From positions 1 to 61,128 of the forward strand of contig JANXOP010000185.1 in assembly GCA_025357755.1 (NCBI GenBank): 61,128 bases of DNA, in the 5' to 3' direction. A program made the position numbers and the translations under genes. Positions within the stretch are counted from its first letter, which is position 1, and each line of letters begins with the position of its first letter. This DNA is from Kofleriaceae bacterium (GTDB lineage Bacteria; Myxococcota_A; Polyangia; Haliangiales; Haliangiaceae). The notes under the pieces are model-generated. The model did not search any database, had not been told where the DNA came from, and saw only the letters and a list, made by a program, of their open reading frames with translations. This document shows positions 42,803 through 52,130 of this stretch, piece by piece.

Positions 42803-44071
42803 TCAGCCGGGACGGAGCACGAGGACCGGCTTGCGTGTCGCGCGCAGGAGGCGATCCGCCACGGATCCCATCAGCGCGCGCGTGATGCCGGATCGGCCGT
42901 GCGACGCGATCACGATGAAGTCGGCACCGAGCCGCGCAGCGGTCTGCGCGATCGCGGCGGCCGCATCGTCGCCGCGGACCACGTAGGCCTTGATCTTCAA
43001 CCCACGACCGTTGACCGGCCCGTTGACCGGCCCGTTGACCGGCGCGAGCGCGAGCAGCGTGCGGATGGTCTCGGCTTCATCGATCTCGGCATCGTGCTCG
43101 ACGACATGCGCGATGTGAATCTCGCCATCCTCCGGGAGCGAGGCGAACGCGTACGCGACCGCGCGATTCGCGAACGGCGACAGATCTGTCGCGACGAGCG
43201 CGCTTCGCATCGCCGGCACCACGAAGGTCGGCAGGATCGCGTTCGGCGGCACGCACACGACCGATTGGGTGGCCTCGGTGACGACCAGCTCGGACACCGA
43301 GCCGAGCCGGTTGATGCCGGTCTTCTGGCTCGTCCCGACGACGATCGCGTCGACGTTCTCTTCGTTCGCGAGCTCGAGCACGTGATCGCCGATCCGACCG
43401 AGCCCGCGGCGCGTACGTGCGACGACCCGGTCGGTCGAGCCGAACCGCTTGACGAGATCGCGCGAGAGCAGCTCCTCGATCTCGGGGTCGCGATCGACGA
43501 GCGTCTTCGCGTGGACCCCGTAGAACGCCGCGGCGTCATCGGGATAGTAGATCGCACCGAGCACGACCTCGACGGGACCCTTCGTGCGCAACCCGTGCGT
43601 CCATTGCAGCGTGAGCTCCGAGGCGATCGAATCATCGACCGAGACGAGCAGCTTGAGCGGCCGTGCCTTCGTGGCGAGCTCGAGCCATGGTTTCGGATCG
43701 CGCACGATCAAGACCGGGGTCCGGGTCTGCGCGATGATCTTGCCCGCGGTCGAGCCAAGGGACGTCGCGCCCTTCTTGCTCGACGAGCCTGCCGCCCCGA
43801 TCACGATTAGGTCCGCGCCTTCGGCCTCGGCGAACGAGGTCAGCGTGGCCTCGGCCGCGCCGACGACCATCTCGATCCGGATCTCAGGTCCCTCGGGGAT
43901 GCCCGCGACGGCGGTCTCGAGGGCAGCGCGAGCCTGGTTCGCATCACCTGCGGATTCGATGACGTGGACGACCACGATCTCTCGATCGCCACGCAAGCCC
44001 GCGAGCGCGCGGGCGACTTCGAGCGCACCTGCGCTGGCATGCGACAGATCGGTACCGCAGATGATGGCCAT
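42803..44071 (-). CDS. Triple universal stress protein (three USP domains)
   Basis: About 422 residues from ATG 44071. Three UspA folds at about 1-125, 132-280 and 290-422. ATP-type G-x2-G-x9-G-[ST] motif is clear in the third (GRSGITRALMGSVADRL), recognisable but altered in the first and second (GSSSKKGATSLGSTAG; GTSQKTGINRLGSVSE). Bacterial USPs normally have one or two domains. A PVNGPVNGPVNG insertion in domain 3 comes from a 12-bp triplication. The preceding PilZ gene ends 2 nt before this start, so they form an operon. Confidence 0.87.
   Translation of the reverse strand: MAIICGTDLSHASAGALEVARALAGLRGDREIVVVHVIESAGDANQARAALETAVAGIPEGPEIRIEMVVGAAEATLTSFAEAEGADLIVIGAAGSSSKKGATSLGSTAGKIIAQTRTPVLIVRDPKPWLELATKARPLKLLVSVDDSIASELTLQWTHGLRTKGPVEVVLGAIYYPDDAAAFYGVHAKTLVDRDPEIEELLSRDLVKRFGSTDRVVARTRRGLGRIGDHVLELANEENVDAIVVGTSQKTGINRLGSVSELVVTEATQSVVCVPPNAILPTFVVPAMRSALVATDLSPFANRAVAYAFASLPEDGEIHIAHVVEHDAEIDEAETIRTLLALAPVNGPVNGPVNGRGLKIKAYVVRGDDAAAAIAQTAARLGADFIVIASHGRSGITRALMGSVADRLLRATRKPVLVLRPG
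43009..43044 (-). repeat. 12-bp tandem repeat x3 coding PVNG
   Basis: Three copies of CGTTGACCGGCC (last base differs in the third) inside the third USP domain, giving (PVNG)3; copy number could vary by slippage without a frameshift. Confidence 0.85.
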
Positions 44072-44073
44072 GA

Positions 44074-44457
44074 CTAACCCAGGTACGCGAAGCGGCGCAC
44101 GAGCTCGAGCAGCTGTGCCTTGAGCTCGTCGTCGAGATCGATGAACTTCAGGCCCATACCCGGGTGCAGGTTGTTCATGTTGCCGGGGCGATAGGGATTG
44201 ACCCAGATCACTTCGCCCTCGACCTGGATCTGAGGGCACGCATCGTCGAGGCGGAAGCGCAAGTTGAGGTGCGTGCCCGCGGGCTCCGGCGTGGTGGTGC
44301 GAATGAAGATGCCGGTCTCGCTGATGTCGGTGATGTACGCGAACAGGTAGTTGTCCTCGGAGGCGTAGTCGACTTCGAAGTCGACGAGCACGCGCGGTGC
44401 TATCCGCCGGTCACTGTCTGCGACCGGAACTTCCGCGGACCCTCCCTTACGAGTCAT
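44074..44457 (-). CDS. PilZ-domain protein
   Basis: The protein has 127 residues. Residues 17-23 DRRIAPR match the RxxxR motif and DISETG at about 43 the DxSxxG motif, so c-di-GMP binding is likely. The rest (GTHLNLRFRLDD ... VEGEVIWVNPYRPG ... GMGLKFIDL) is a standard PilZ barrel in the TIGR02266-like style of myxobacteria, followed by a short helix. TATGAC lies 8 nt before the ATG. Paired with the triple-USP gene. Confidence 0.92.
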   Translation of the reverse strand: MTRKGGSAEVPVADSDRRIAPRVLVDFEVDYASEDNYLFAYITDISETGIFIRTTTPEPAGTHLNLRFRLDDACPQIQVEGEVIWVNPYRPGNMNNLHPGMGLKFIDLDDELKAQLLELVRRFAYLG

Positions 44458-44515
44458 CGACAGCGGTCATACCCCCGAAGTCGAAAAAGGTGCAACCGCG
44501 ATCGGCGTCGGGTCT

Positions 44516-46966
44516 TTAGTCGAGGGTGATCGTCGTGATCTTGACGCGATCGTCCTTGTCGCGCATGTCACCCGGCGCTTCGCTGACGGTCATGTTCTTG
44601 AAGTTGGGATTCGAGCCCGTGAAGAAGCCGGTCCACACCTCGTACGCGCCCCGCGCGTAGCCGCCGCCCGAGGCCTGCACGGTGTGGGTATCGACGATGA
44701 AGTCGCCGGGCTGCCACGTCGAGGTCGGGCACTTGTTGTCGATCGGTGGATGATCGCCATTGAAGTACGTCGGTCCCGTGAAGTGGAACAGGACCTGCCA
44801 GGCGCCGCCGACCGGTTGGAGGATCTTGTAGTACATCCGCACCTCGAACTTCTCGCCGGTGTGAACGTGCGCCGGGATGTCCCAGCCGAGCAGCTGGACG
44901 CGATTGTCGAACACGATCTTCGCTTTTGGCTTCGTCGTGATCTTCGCGGGCTCGGTGTGAAGGATCATCTTGCCGAGCGGGTTCTTGTCGCTGGTGCCAT
45001 CGACCTTGTTCGAGAGCAGCGTCGATTTAACGTTGCGATCGTCGATCACGAAGTACGGCTTGCCACCGATCTCGCGATGGAGCTGACACAGCTCGGTCGC
45101 CGGTGCGATCGCGAACACCCGCGCGGGGCGGGCGAGCGCCGCGACGAGGACTTCGCGCGACGCTACGGTCTCGGGCTTCAAGCGCGGCGCGTAGTCATGC
45201 GGTGCGTCGCCGAGGTCACCCATGATGACGACCGCGTCGCCCGGCTTGCGCAGGCCCTCGATCGTATCGAACAGCGCCTTCGACGAGAGGTTCGACGCGA
45301 GCGCGGGCTGCCAGCCAAAGGCCCAGAACGCGCCGAGCACGATCGTGGCCGCGGCGGCGACGACCGGCGCGATCCGCGCGGTCATCCGCTGCCAGCCCGT
45401 GCGGCTGCCAGCGAACGCGAGCGCGAGCGCGAGCGCGAGCGCGACGAGCATGCCGATCGCGAGCACCCAGATCCGGGTCGGCAGGAACACCAGGCGCGAC
45501 GCGGTCGGATACGCGATCGCATCGCCACCGATCAGGATCGACGACAGTTTCTCGGTGAACGACTGGAGATCCTTGCCGAGGTCGAGCACCGCGACCGCGA
45601 CGAAGACGCCGAGCAACAGCCGCATGCCGCGGCGGCCCCGATCGGGTTCCTCCTCGCGCCTCGTGGTGAGCAGGCCCTCGATCCAGCCACCGATCGCGGC
45701 GGCGAATGCGGGGAAGCCGGCGTAGAGCGAGAACCCGACCTTGCGTTGGAAGAGCTCGCTCGCGATCCAGCTCGCACTCGCCCACGCGAGCGTGAGGCCG
45801 CCGAGCTTGCGCTGTTTCGGATCGGGGCTCGCGAGCAGGGCGGCGAACGCGATCGGCGCGAGGATCCCCCACGGGAACGTGCCGTACGCGATCTGCTCGA
45901 ACGTCGAATCGAAGATGTAGCGGAGATCATCGTCGGCGCGCCACACGCCGCCGAGCGCGGGCGACCAGCAATTGTTCGCGACGATCGCGTGGCCGAACAG
46001 CGCGCGCTGCGGAGGGATCAGCCCGGGCTGAGGCTCGTGGAGCGAGAACACTTGATAGACGATCGCGGTGACCGCGATCGCGGCCAAGGCCGTGGCGAGG
46101 AGGGCGGGCGCGTTGTCACCGCGGCGATAGGCCAGAGGCCGGCGGCCGATCGCCCACCGCGGACGCACGCGCGCGGCGATCGCGAAGCCCGCGTTGTAGG
46201 TGGCGCGACCGAGATCGAGGATCGTCGGTATGCCGAGCGCACCGGCCGCGGCGAACGCGCCGACCGGGACCGCGATGCCGAGCAGCGCACCGCCCGAGAC
46301 AAAGCCGAGCACGAGGCCCGCCGCGAGCGCGAGTGCGCCGACGATCGCTTCGAGGCTCGCGGGAATGATCCGCACGACCGGCGCGGTCTGGAGTAACGCG
46401 CGGGGCACCAGTGCGCCGAACAGGACTTCTTCGAGGCTCTGGAGTGCGAGCAGGCCGTAGATCACGAGCGCACCCGCCGCGGCCGTACCGATCTCGTTCG
46501 TGAGCTGGCGCGCCTGCAGCACGCACAGCGGCATCGACAACAAGATCACGCCGGCGATCACCCCGGCGCGCGCCCCGATCGTGCGCATCACGATGCCCGC
46601 CGTCGCGAGCGCCAACAGGACTGCGAGCAGAGCGAACGGCATCCGCCGGCCCGCATCGGAATCGCCGACGTGATCGCGGCCGAGCACCATCGCGCGCTGG
46701 GGCAGAGACCGCGCGAGCGCATCCTTGGGTGGGCTGCGAAGGCAGGTCTCGCCGCTCGGCCCGGCGATGGCGACCGGTGCGGCGGGCTCGGGCTTCTCGG
46801 GCTTTTCGGGCACGGTCCGAGGTGCCACGCGATCGGCGAGCGTGCGCTCTTGCGGCTCCCACAGGCCGAAGGACCCCAACCCTGGGATCAGGATCGCAAC
46901 GGCGAGCACGGCCACGACGGGCAGCGCGAACCACCATCGGGTGAGCCCACGGGCCAGGAACTGCAC
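44516..46966 (-). CDS. GT-C family membrane glycosyltransferase (PMT/ArnT-like)
   Basis: The protein has 816 residues. A first TM followed by LGSFGLWEPQERTLADR, the first periplasmic loop where PMT/ArnT/GT39 enzymes keep an acidic pair (E-P-x-E here). About 11 further TMs to residue 560, then a soluble C-terminal domain of about 230 residues. The loop after TM1 has a Pro/Glu spacer (PEKPEKPEP). An Ala-Leu repeat (ALALALALAF) is encoded by GAGCGC repeats near 45417-45446. Likely uses a polyprenyl-phosphate sugar donor to modify envelope material. Start is GTG 46966. Confidence 0.75.
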   Translation of the reverse strand: MQFLARGLTRWWFALPVVAVLAVAILIPGLGSFGLWEPQERTLADRVAPRTVPEKPEKPEPAAPVAIAGPSGETCLRSPPKDALARSLPQRAMVLGRDHVGDSDAGRRMPFALLAVLLALATAGIVMRTIGARAGVIAGVILLSMPLCVLQARQLTNEIGTAAAGALVIYGLLALQSLEEVLFGALVPRALLQTAPVVRIIPASLEAIVGALALAAGLVLGFVSGGALLGIAVPVGAFAAAGALGIPTILDLGRATYNAGFAIAARVRPRWAIGRRPLAYRRGDNAPALLATALAAIAVTAIVYQVFSLHEPQPGLIPPQRALFGHAIVANNCWSPALGGVWRADDDLRYIFDSTFEQIAYGTFPWGILAPIAFAALLASPDPKQRKLGGLTLAWASASWIASELFQRKVGFSLYAGFPAFAAAIGGWIEGLLTTRREEEPDRGRRGMRLLLGVFVAVAVLDLGKDLQSFTEKLSSILIGGDAIAYPTASRLVFLPTRIWVLAIGMLVALALALALAFAGSRTGWQRMTARIAPVVAAAATIVLGAFWAFGWQPALASNLSSKALFDTIEGLRKPGDAVVIMGDLGDAPHDYAPRLKPETVASREVLVAALARPARVFAIAPATELCQLHREIGGKPYFVIDDRNVKSTLLSNKVDGTSDKNPLGKMILHTEPAKITTKPKAKIVFDNRVQLLGWDIPAHVHTGEKFEVRMYYKILQPVGGAWQVLFHFTGPTYFNGDHPPIDNKCPTSTWQPGDFIVDTHTVQASGGGYARGAYEVWTGFFTGSNPNFKNMTVSEAPGDMRDKDDRVKITTITLD

Positions 46967-46974
46967 GCCGGCAA

Positions 46975-46980
46975 CTTATC
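46975..46980 (-). promoter_or_regulatory. Candidate -10 element for the GT-C gene
   Basis: Minus-strand GATAAG ends 8 nt before GTG 46966, back to back with TAGGAT on the plus strand; the whole intergenic gap is only 33 bp, too short for normal leaders. Confidence 0.35.
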
Positions 46981-46985
46981 ATTGT

Positions 46986-46991
46986 TAGGAT
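46986..46991 (+). promoter_or_regulatory. Candidate -10 element for the MBL-fold gene
   Basis: TAGGAT ends 8 nt before GTG 47000. Confidence 0.35.
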
Positions 46992-46999
46992 CGATCTTC

Positions 47000-47908
47000 G
47001 TGTCCACCGCACGCGCTGGCGAGCTCGCGACGTTGCACCGGAGTATTCCGGTCGCGCGCTATCGCAGTTTGCTCGGCCACTGGATCTCGCGCTGGTTTCG
47101 CGCCCCGCGGCCGGCGAGCCACCAACCCGTGTCCCCGGTCACAGCCGGCCAGGTCTCGCTCACGTTCGGCGGCCACGCGACCGTGCTGGCGCGCTACGAA
47201 AAGCTGGCGATCGGCTTCGATCCGATGCTCGGCCGGTGGGTCGGCGGCGTGCGCCGCGCCGTCGAGCCGGGGCTCGCGCCCGGCGACTTCAGCGACTGCG
47301 GCCTCATCTTGATTTCGCACCGCCACGCCGATCATCTGCATCTCCCGACCCTCAAGAAGCTGCCTCGCAGCGCGACCGTGGTGGTCCCGACGGGCACGGC
47401 CGCGGCGGTCTCGGCGCTCGGGTTTGCCCGCGTCGTCGAGCTCCAGCCCGGCGCGGACCTCGAGCTGCGTGGGGTCCAGGTCATCGCCGCCGCGGCCTCG
47501 CACGGCTCCGACGAGCTGGCGCGCGGCCTGTCGTACATCGTCCGGGGCGATGGGCCGAGCCTGTATCTGTGCGGCGATAGCGGTTACTTCTCCGGTTTTG
47601 GCGATCTCGGCGAGCGTTACGCCCCCGATATCTCGGTCCTGCCGATCGGTGGGTTCCTGCCGCACTCGTTCCGCGACCGCCACATGTCGCCGCTCGACGC
47701 CTTGTTCGCGTTCGAGGACCTCCGGTCACGCTTGCTCGTCCCGATCCATCACGGAGCGTTCGCCCTGTCCTACGAGAAGCTCGACGAGCCCGTACGCTGG
47801 CTCACCGAGCTCGCCACGGCGCGCGGGCTGCGTGATCACGTGCACGTGATGTCGCCTGGCGAGACCGAGCGCTTCGACCGTGATAAAACGCCGGACCGTG
47901 ACTCGTGA
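47000..47908 (+). CDS. MBL-fold hydrolase (UlaG/NAPE-PLD-like)
   Basis: About 302 residues from GTG 47000. [26 protein letters not shown] is the first strand pair of the UlaG/NAPE-PLD branch; zinc ligands in [28 protein letters not shown] and [15 protein letters not shown] is the variant HxHxDH form. Enzymes of this branch hydrolyse lipids or lactone-type substrates; with GT2 and deacetylase genes following, an envelope-lipid role is possible. The next gene starts inside its 3' end. Confidence 0.85.
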   Translation: MSTARAGELATLHRSIPVARYRSLLGHWISRWFRAPRPASHQPVSPVTAGQVSLTFGGHATVLARYEKLAIGFDPMLGRWVGGVRRAVEPGLAPGDFSDCGLILISHRHADHLHLPTLKKLPRSATVVVPTGTAAAVSALGFARVVELQPGADLELRGVQVIAAAASHGSDELARGLSYIVRGDGPSLYLCGDSGYFSGFGDLGERYAPDISVLPIGGFLPHSFRDRHMSPLDALFAFEDLRSRLLVPIHHGAFALSYEKLDEPVRWLTELATARGLRDHVHVMSPGETERFDRDKTPDRDS

Positions 47909-48635
47909 TGTCGATGTCTCGATCGTAATTCCCGTCTACAACGAGGAGGGAATCCTACGCGAGGCGGTCACCGAGCTCCTCGCCGGGCTCGAGACCGTGC
48001 GCGCGGCGCTCGATGCGCCGGAGCTCACGTTCGAAGTGATCATCGCGGAGAACGGCTCTCGGGATGCGACCGTCGAGCTCGCCCAGCACCTCGCCTCCGA
48101 GCGCTCGGAGGTCAAGATGTTCTCGCTCGGCGAGCCGAACTACGGCAAGGCGCTGAGGCGCGGGATCCTCGAGGCGCGCGGCACCTGGGTGATCTGCGAA
48201 GAGATCGATCTGTGCGACCTCGATTTTCATCATCGCGCGCTCGAGCTCCTGCGCCACGGCGATGCCGACATGGTCGTCGGCTCGAAGGCGATGAAGGGCT
48301 CGAGCGATCATCGGCCGATGATGCGGCGGATCGCGACGCGCGTACTCAACGGCATGTTCCGGGTCGCCGTCGATTTTCGCGGCACCGATACGCATGGCCT
48401 CAAGGCCTTCCATCGCGCGACCGTCACGCCCGTCGTCGAGAAGTGCGTGATCGATCGCGATCTGTTCGCGAGCGAGCTCGTGATCCGCGCGGGTCAAGCA
48501 GTGCGCGTCGTCGAGATTCCGATCCGGATCGCCGAGAAGCGGGCACCGGCGATCAACCTCGCGAAGCGCATCCCGAATGTCTTGAAGGGCATGGTCAAGT
48601 TGACCTACGCGATCCGGACCGGCAGGAAGCTGTAG
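47880..48635 (+). CDS. Family 2 glycosyltransferase (DPM1-like)
   Basis: About 251 residues from GTG 47880; GTG 47898 is a credible shorter start. GT-A fold: [35 protein letters not shown], acidic metal site in [12 protein letters not shown], and [13 protein letters not shown]. No TM helices, so it resembles dolichol/polyprenyl-phosphate mannose synthase catalytic domains. It could supply the polyprenyl-linked sugar used by the divergent GT-C enzyme. Overlaps the MBL gene by 29 nt; the deacetylase follows with no gap. Confidence 0.88.
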   Translation: MIKRRTVTRDVDVSIVIPVYNEEGILREAVTELLAGLETVRAALDAPELTFEVIIAENGSRDATVELAQHLASERSEVKMFSLGEPNYGKALRRGILEARGTWVICEEIDLCDLDFHHRALELLRHGDADMVVGSKAMKGSSDHRPMMRRIATRVLNGMFRVAVDFRGTDTHGLKAFHRATVTPVVEKCVIDRDLFASELVIRAGQAVRVVEIPIRIAEKRAPAINLAKRIPNVLKGMVKLTYAIRTGRKL

Positions 48636-49589
48636 GTGCGCTGCGCTGTCTCGATCGATCTCGACGGGATTGGTTGCTACTACCGGATCCACGGTCTCGG
48701 TCCCCCGCCGGCCGAGCTCGATCACGCGATCCTCGAGCGCGCGCTGCCACGAGCGGCGGCGTTGTTCGCGCGCCACGGCATCCATGTCACGTGGTTCGTC
48801 GTCGGTCGCGACATCGACAAAGGAGTCGGCGGCGATGGCGCGCGACGCAGCGCGAATGGTGCGCGGCTCGGTGCCCTCGCGGCCGCGGGTGACGAGCTCG
48901 GTAACCACTCGTACTCGCATCCCTACGAGCTCGCGCGGCTCACGCCTGGCGAGATCGATCGCGAGATCGCCGCGTGCGATCGCGTGCTGCGCGGCCTCGT
49001 TCCGGCGGTCCGCGGGTTCCGCGCGCCCGGCTACGATGTCTCGCCAGTGATGCTCGATGTCCTCGCGCGGCTCGGCTATCGCTACGATTCGTCGGTGTTT
49101 CCCTCGCCGGGCTACTACGCGGCAAAAGCGGCCGTGATGGCGATGCTCGCGGCGCTGCGAAAGCCGAGCGGCGCGGTGATGACGAATCCGCGCTTGCTCG
49201 CGGCACCCGCGGATCCCTATCGGCCCTCGATGACCGCGCCGTGGAAGCGCGGCCAGGCCCCGCTCGTCGAGCTCCCGATCGCGACCACGCCGTGGTTGCG
49301 CGTGCACGCGATCGGCACCTCACTCCTGATCGCGCCGAGCTGGCTGCGCGATCGACTCGTCGACGCGATGGCCAAGCGCGAGTTCTGGAACCTCGAGCTC
49401 CACGGCATCGATTTCTCCGACGCCGCGCAGGATGGGATTCCCGGAGAGCTCGTCGATCGCCAGCCCGATCTACGCATCCCGATCGACGACAAGCTCGAGC
49501 GGATGGATCAGCTCTTGAACCAGGTCACCGCGCGCTGGGAGGTCCAGACGCTCGGTGAGATCGCGACCGCGACTCAGCGCGACGCGTAG
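48636..49589 (+). CDS. Polysaccharide deacetylase (NodB-type)
   Basis: The protein has 317 residues. Catalytic motifs: SIDLDG (first Asp at about residue 7; the second Asp of the usual TFDDG is replaced by the LDG arrangement), [10 protein letters not shown] (zinc His pair, GNHxxxH), [11 protein letters not shown] (R-x-P), and LELHGIDF (C-terminal Leu-His). Family members remove N- or O-acetyl groups from cell-wall or exopolysaccharides. No signal peptide, so the substrate may be a lipid-linked precursor. GTG start directly abuts the GT2 stop. Confidence 0.88.
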   Translation: MRCAVSIDLDGIGCYYRIHGLGPPPAELDHAILERALPRAAALFARHGIHVTWFVVGRDIDKGVGGDGARRSANGARLGALAAAGDELGNHSYSHPYELARLTPGEIDREIAACDRVLRGLVPAVRGFRAPGYDVSPVMLDVLARLGYRYDSSVFPSPGYYAAKAAVMAMLAALRKPSGAVMTNPRLLAAPADPYRPSMTAPWKRGQAPLVELPIATTPWLRVHAIGTSLLIAPSWLRDRLVDAMAKREFWNLELHGIDFSDAAQDGIPGELVDRQPDLRIPIDDKLERMDQLLNQVTARWEVQTLGEIATATQRDA

Positions 49590-49629
49590 GCCCGGATCGG
49601 CCGACGCGCGCGCGCTGGCGAAACCGCAG

Positions 49630-50358
49630 ATGACGACCGAGCGCTTCTTACGCGAGTTTCACGCACGACGCCCTGGCTGTACCGCCCGAGCGTTTGCACG
49701 CGGTGGCAGTTACGCGCGGCTTGCGGAGCGCGTCGCACCTCGCGCTCGGGTGCTCGATCTCGCGTGCGGTGACGGCGAGCTCCTCGCACACCTGAGCGCG
49801 GAGGCGATCGGGATCGACGTCTCCTTCGACGAAGTGCGACATCTCGGGCGCACGGCGCAGGCACGCGCGCAGGCCTTGCCGTTCGCGGATCATGCGTTCG
49901 ACACGATCACGTGTCACCTCGCGTTCATGCTGTTCGAGGATCTGCCCCAGGTCGTCGCCGAGCTCGAGCGCGTGCTCGCGTCACACGGAGAATTTCTCGC
50001 GGTGCTCGGAGGTGGGCCCGTCGCGGAAGCGCCCGATGCGCGCGACCCGCGTGATGCGTTCCATCACTTCCTCGAGATCCTAGGCCGCTTGCCGAGGCAC
50101 GCGCCACGGTTCGGTGATCCACGCGCCCGCAGCGAGGCTGGCTGGCGCGCGTTGATGCCCGGTTGGACGATCACACCGTTCGAGCGCTGGCAGCTCGATC
50201 TCGGCGGCACGTTCGAGGAGGTGTGGGAGTTTCTCGGTTCGAGCTACGAGGTCGATCCGGATCGAGCCGAGGCGATTCGCGCCGAGCTCCACGCGCGCTG
50301 CGGCGACAGGCCCACGTGCAACGCGGTGGTGTTCCTCGCACGGGCGATCGCGCCCTGA
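49630..50358 (+). CDS. Class I SAM-dependent methyltransferase
   Basis: About 242 residues from ATG 49630. Motif I VLDLACGDGELLAHL, acidic strand-2 IGIDVSFDEV, motif post-I ALPFADHAFDTITCHLAFML (Methyltransf_11 pattern), then VAELERVLASHGEFLAVL. C-terminal 90 residues are specific to this protein. Small-molecule or sugar substrate, not identifiable. Last gene of the MBL-GT2-deacetylase run; convergent with rnhA 7 nt away. Confidence 0.9.
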   Translation: MTTERFLREFHARRPGCTARAFARGGSYARLAERVAPRARVLDLACGDGELLAHLSAEAIGIDVSFDEVRHLGRTAQARAQALPFADHAFDTITCHLAFMLFEDLPQVVAELERVLASHGEFLAVLGGGPVAEAPDARDPRDAFHHFLEILGRLPRHAPRFGDPRARSEAGWRALMPGWTITPFERWQLDLGGTFEEVWEFLGSSYEVDPDRAEAIRAELHARCGDRPTCNAVVFLARAIAP

Positions 50359-50365
50359 CGCATCG

Positions 50366-51031
50366 TTAGTGGCCGCGCCGGATCGCTTCGCCGACGAGCT
50401 CGTCGGTGCGCTCGTTGAGCGGAATTCCGGCGTGCCCCGCAACCTTGACGAACGCGAGTTGCTTGAACTGCGCGCACACCGCGCGCAGCTTCATCACGAG
50501 CTCGACGTTCGCCTTTGCTTTCCAGTTCTGCGAGAGGAGGCCGATCGAGTACGCCGAGTCGGAGTAGACGAATACCGGGCGGTCCTTCTGCTCGAGCTTC
50601 GTGAGGCCGATCAAGATCGCGGTGAGCTCCGCGGTTTGATTCGTCCCCGGTCCCAAGAACTGCGAGATCTCGATCACGTTGCTGCCATCGACGATCACGA
50701 CACCGGCGGCGGAGGGTCCGGGGTTCGGTGCGGCGCCACCATCGGTCCAGACCTGGATCGCGTCGGCCGGAGCGGTCGCAGGCGTCGCAGCTGTCGCAGG
50801 CTTCGCCTTGGGCTTTTCGGTTTTTTCCGGCGCGGCCTCGCCCACCGCGATGTCGATCGGCGAACCACTCGGTGATGTGAGGTTTCTCGACGCTGCGCGG
50901 TAGGTCTTGGCGCCCGGAGCGGGCTTGTAAACGATCTCTACACGGCCGTCACGATCGGTGACAAGCGTGCCGGTCTCGTCGACCTTCGCCCACACGTCGG
51001 AATCGCGAAACCGATAGCGGACGAACGGCAT
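50366..51031 (-). CDS. rnhA: Ribonuclease HI with N-terminal extension
   Basis: About 221 residues from ATG 51031. RNase H domain residues 92-221 with the catalytic set D97 (VWTDGGAAPNPGP), E135 (NQTAELTAI), D158 (VYSDSAYSIG), H200 (GHAGIPLNERTDELV) and D210. It removes RNA from RNA-DNA hybrids. The first 90 residues are extra: a short beta domain (RYRFRDSDVWAKVDETGTLV ...) and a Lys/Ala/Pro linker, unlike the eukaryotic-type HBD. TATAAC lies 7 nt before the ATG. Confidence 0.93.
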   Translation of the reverse strand: MPFVRYRFRDSDVWAKVDETGTLVTDRDGRVEIVYKPAPGAKTYRAASRNLTSPSGSPIDIAVGEAAPEKTEKPKAKPATAATPATAPADAIQVWTDGGAAPNPGPSAAGVVIVDGSNVIEISQFLGPGTNQTAELTAILIGLTKLEQKDRPVFVYSDSAYSIGLLSQNWKAKANVELVMKLRAVCAQFKQLAFVKVAGHAGIPLNERTDELVGEAIRRGH

Positions 51032-51038
51032 GAGCGAT

Positions 51039-51044
51039 GTTATA
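51039..51044 (-). promoter_or_regulatory. Candidate -10 element for rnhA, overlapping one for the lipoprotein operon
   Basis: Minus-strand TATAAC ends 7 nt before ATG 51031. The same bases read TATAGA on the plus strand (51041-51046), followed by AGGAG and ATG 51066, so one short sequence may serve both directions. Confidence 0.35.
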
Positions 51045-51065
51045 GACGCAGCGAGGAGAACGCAC

Positions 51066-52130
51066 ATGGTCCACACTCGTACAGTTTTGCTTGCCGCCGT
51101 TGTTGCCCTGGGACTTGGTGGTGCAGCGTGCAAGAAGGGCGACGACGCCAAGAAGACCGATGACAAGACGGCGCCCGGCGGTGGCAGCGCGGTGGTTGTC
51201 GCGGGTGACAAGCCGACGGTGGCCCCGTCCGGTATGACCGACGCGAACGCGAGCGATCTCGCGCTCCTTCCGGTCGACTCGGAGATGGTCATCGGGCTCA
51301 ACTTCGCGCAGCTGCAAACGAGCGCGCTCTGGAAGCAGTTCTCGCCGAAGCTGATGGAGAAGATCGGCAGCAACCTGGCCGACTTCAAAGCGCTGTGCGG
51401 CTTCGACCCCATGGACTCGTTCAAGTCGATGGCGATGGGGATGAAGAACCTCGGTGGCGGCGGCACGCCGGATGGCGCGATCGTCGTTCACGGCCCCGAC
51501 AAGGCGAAGATGATGGCGTGCTTCGACAAGAGCAAAGCCGACGCCGCGAAGAAGGGCACCGAGATGTCGGTCGACGGCGATGTCGTCCTCGTCAAGAACA
51601 AGGACGGCACGACCGCCGCGTTCACCTTCGTCAACGACTCGACGATGGTCGGCGTGATCGGCGCGAAGGGCACCAGGGACGGCGTGATGGAAGCCGCCAA
51701 GGGTGCCTCGGCGCTCAAGTCGTCGGCGACGTTCGTCGACATGTACTCGAAGATCAACACCAGCGATTCGCTGTGGATGCTGATCAATGGCAACTCGCCC
51801 GCACTCGCGAAGGCCGGCGCCATGGGCGTCAAGCCGAAGGCAGTCTTCGGCTCGCTGAACGTGACCGATGGCCTCACGATGGATGTCCGGATCCGCATGG
51901 GCACCCCCGACGAGGCGAAGAGCTTTGTCAGCATGGCGCAGGGTCAGATCGGTAACCCGCAGGTCAAGCAGATGTTCGACGCGCTCGACGTGACGAACGA
52001 TGCGAACGATGCGCGGATCTCCGTCAAGATGAGCGCCGCGAAGTTGCAAGCGCTCGTCGGTATGGTCGGCGGCATGATGGGCGGCATGATCGGTGGCGGT
52101 GGTGCAGGCGGCAGCATGGGAGGTCCGTGA
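51066..52130 (+). CDS. Lipoprotein, function unknown (first of a paralogous pair)
   Basis: The protein has 354 residues. Lipobox GGAA-C at about residue 22, Lys/Asp linker, then a mixed alpha/beta domain (LLPVDSEMVIGLNFAQLQTSAL ... GAIVVHGPDKAKMMACF ... FVNDSTMVGVIGAKG). The C-terminus is Gly/Met-rich (MVGGMMGGMIGGGG). AGGAGA precedes the ATG. The next gene has the same plan, so this is a duplicated pair; family not recognised. Confidence 0.65.
   Translation: MVHTRTVLLAAVVALGLGGAACKKGDDAKKTDDKTAPGGGSAVVVAGDKPTVAPSGMTDANASDLALLPVDSEMVIGLNFAQLQTSALWKQFSPKLMEKIGSNLADFKALCGFDPMDSFKSMAMGMKNLGGGGTPDGAIVVHGPDKAKMMACFDKSKADAAKKGTEMSVDGDVVLVKNKDGTTAAFTFVNDSTMVGVIGAKGTRDGVMEAAKGASALKSSATFVDMYSKINTSDSLWMLINGNSPALAKAGAMGVKPKAVFGSLNVTDGLTMDVRIRMGTPDEAKSFVSMAQGQIGNPQVKQMFDALDVTNDANDARISVKMSAAKLQALVGMVGGMMGGMIGGGGAGGSMGGP

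Noticed and set aside
44684..46396. Plus-strand frame opposite the GT-C gene
   Set aside because: Composed of Arg/Glu/Asp runs typical of antisense reading of Ala/Leu-rich TM helices.
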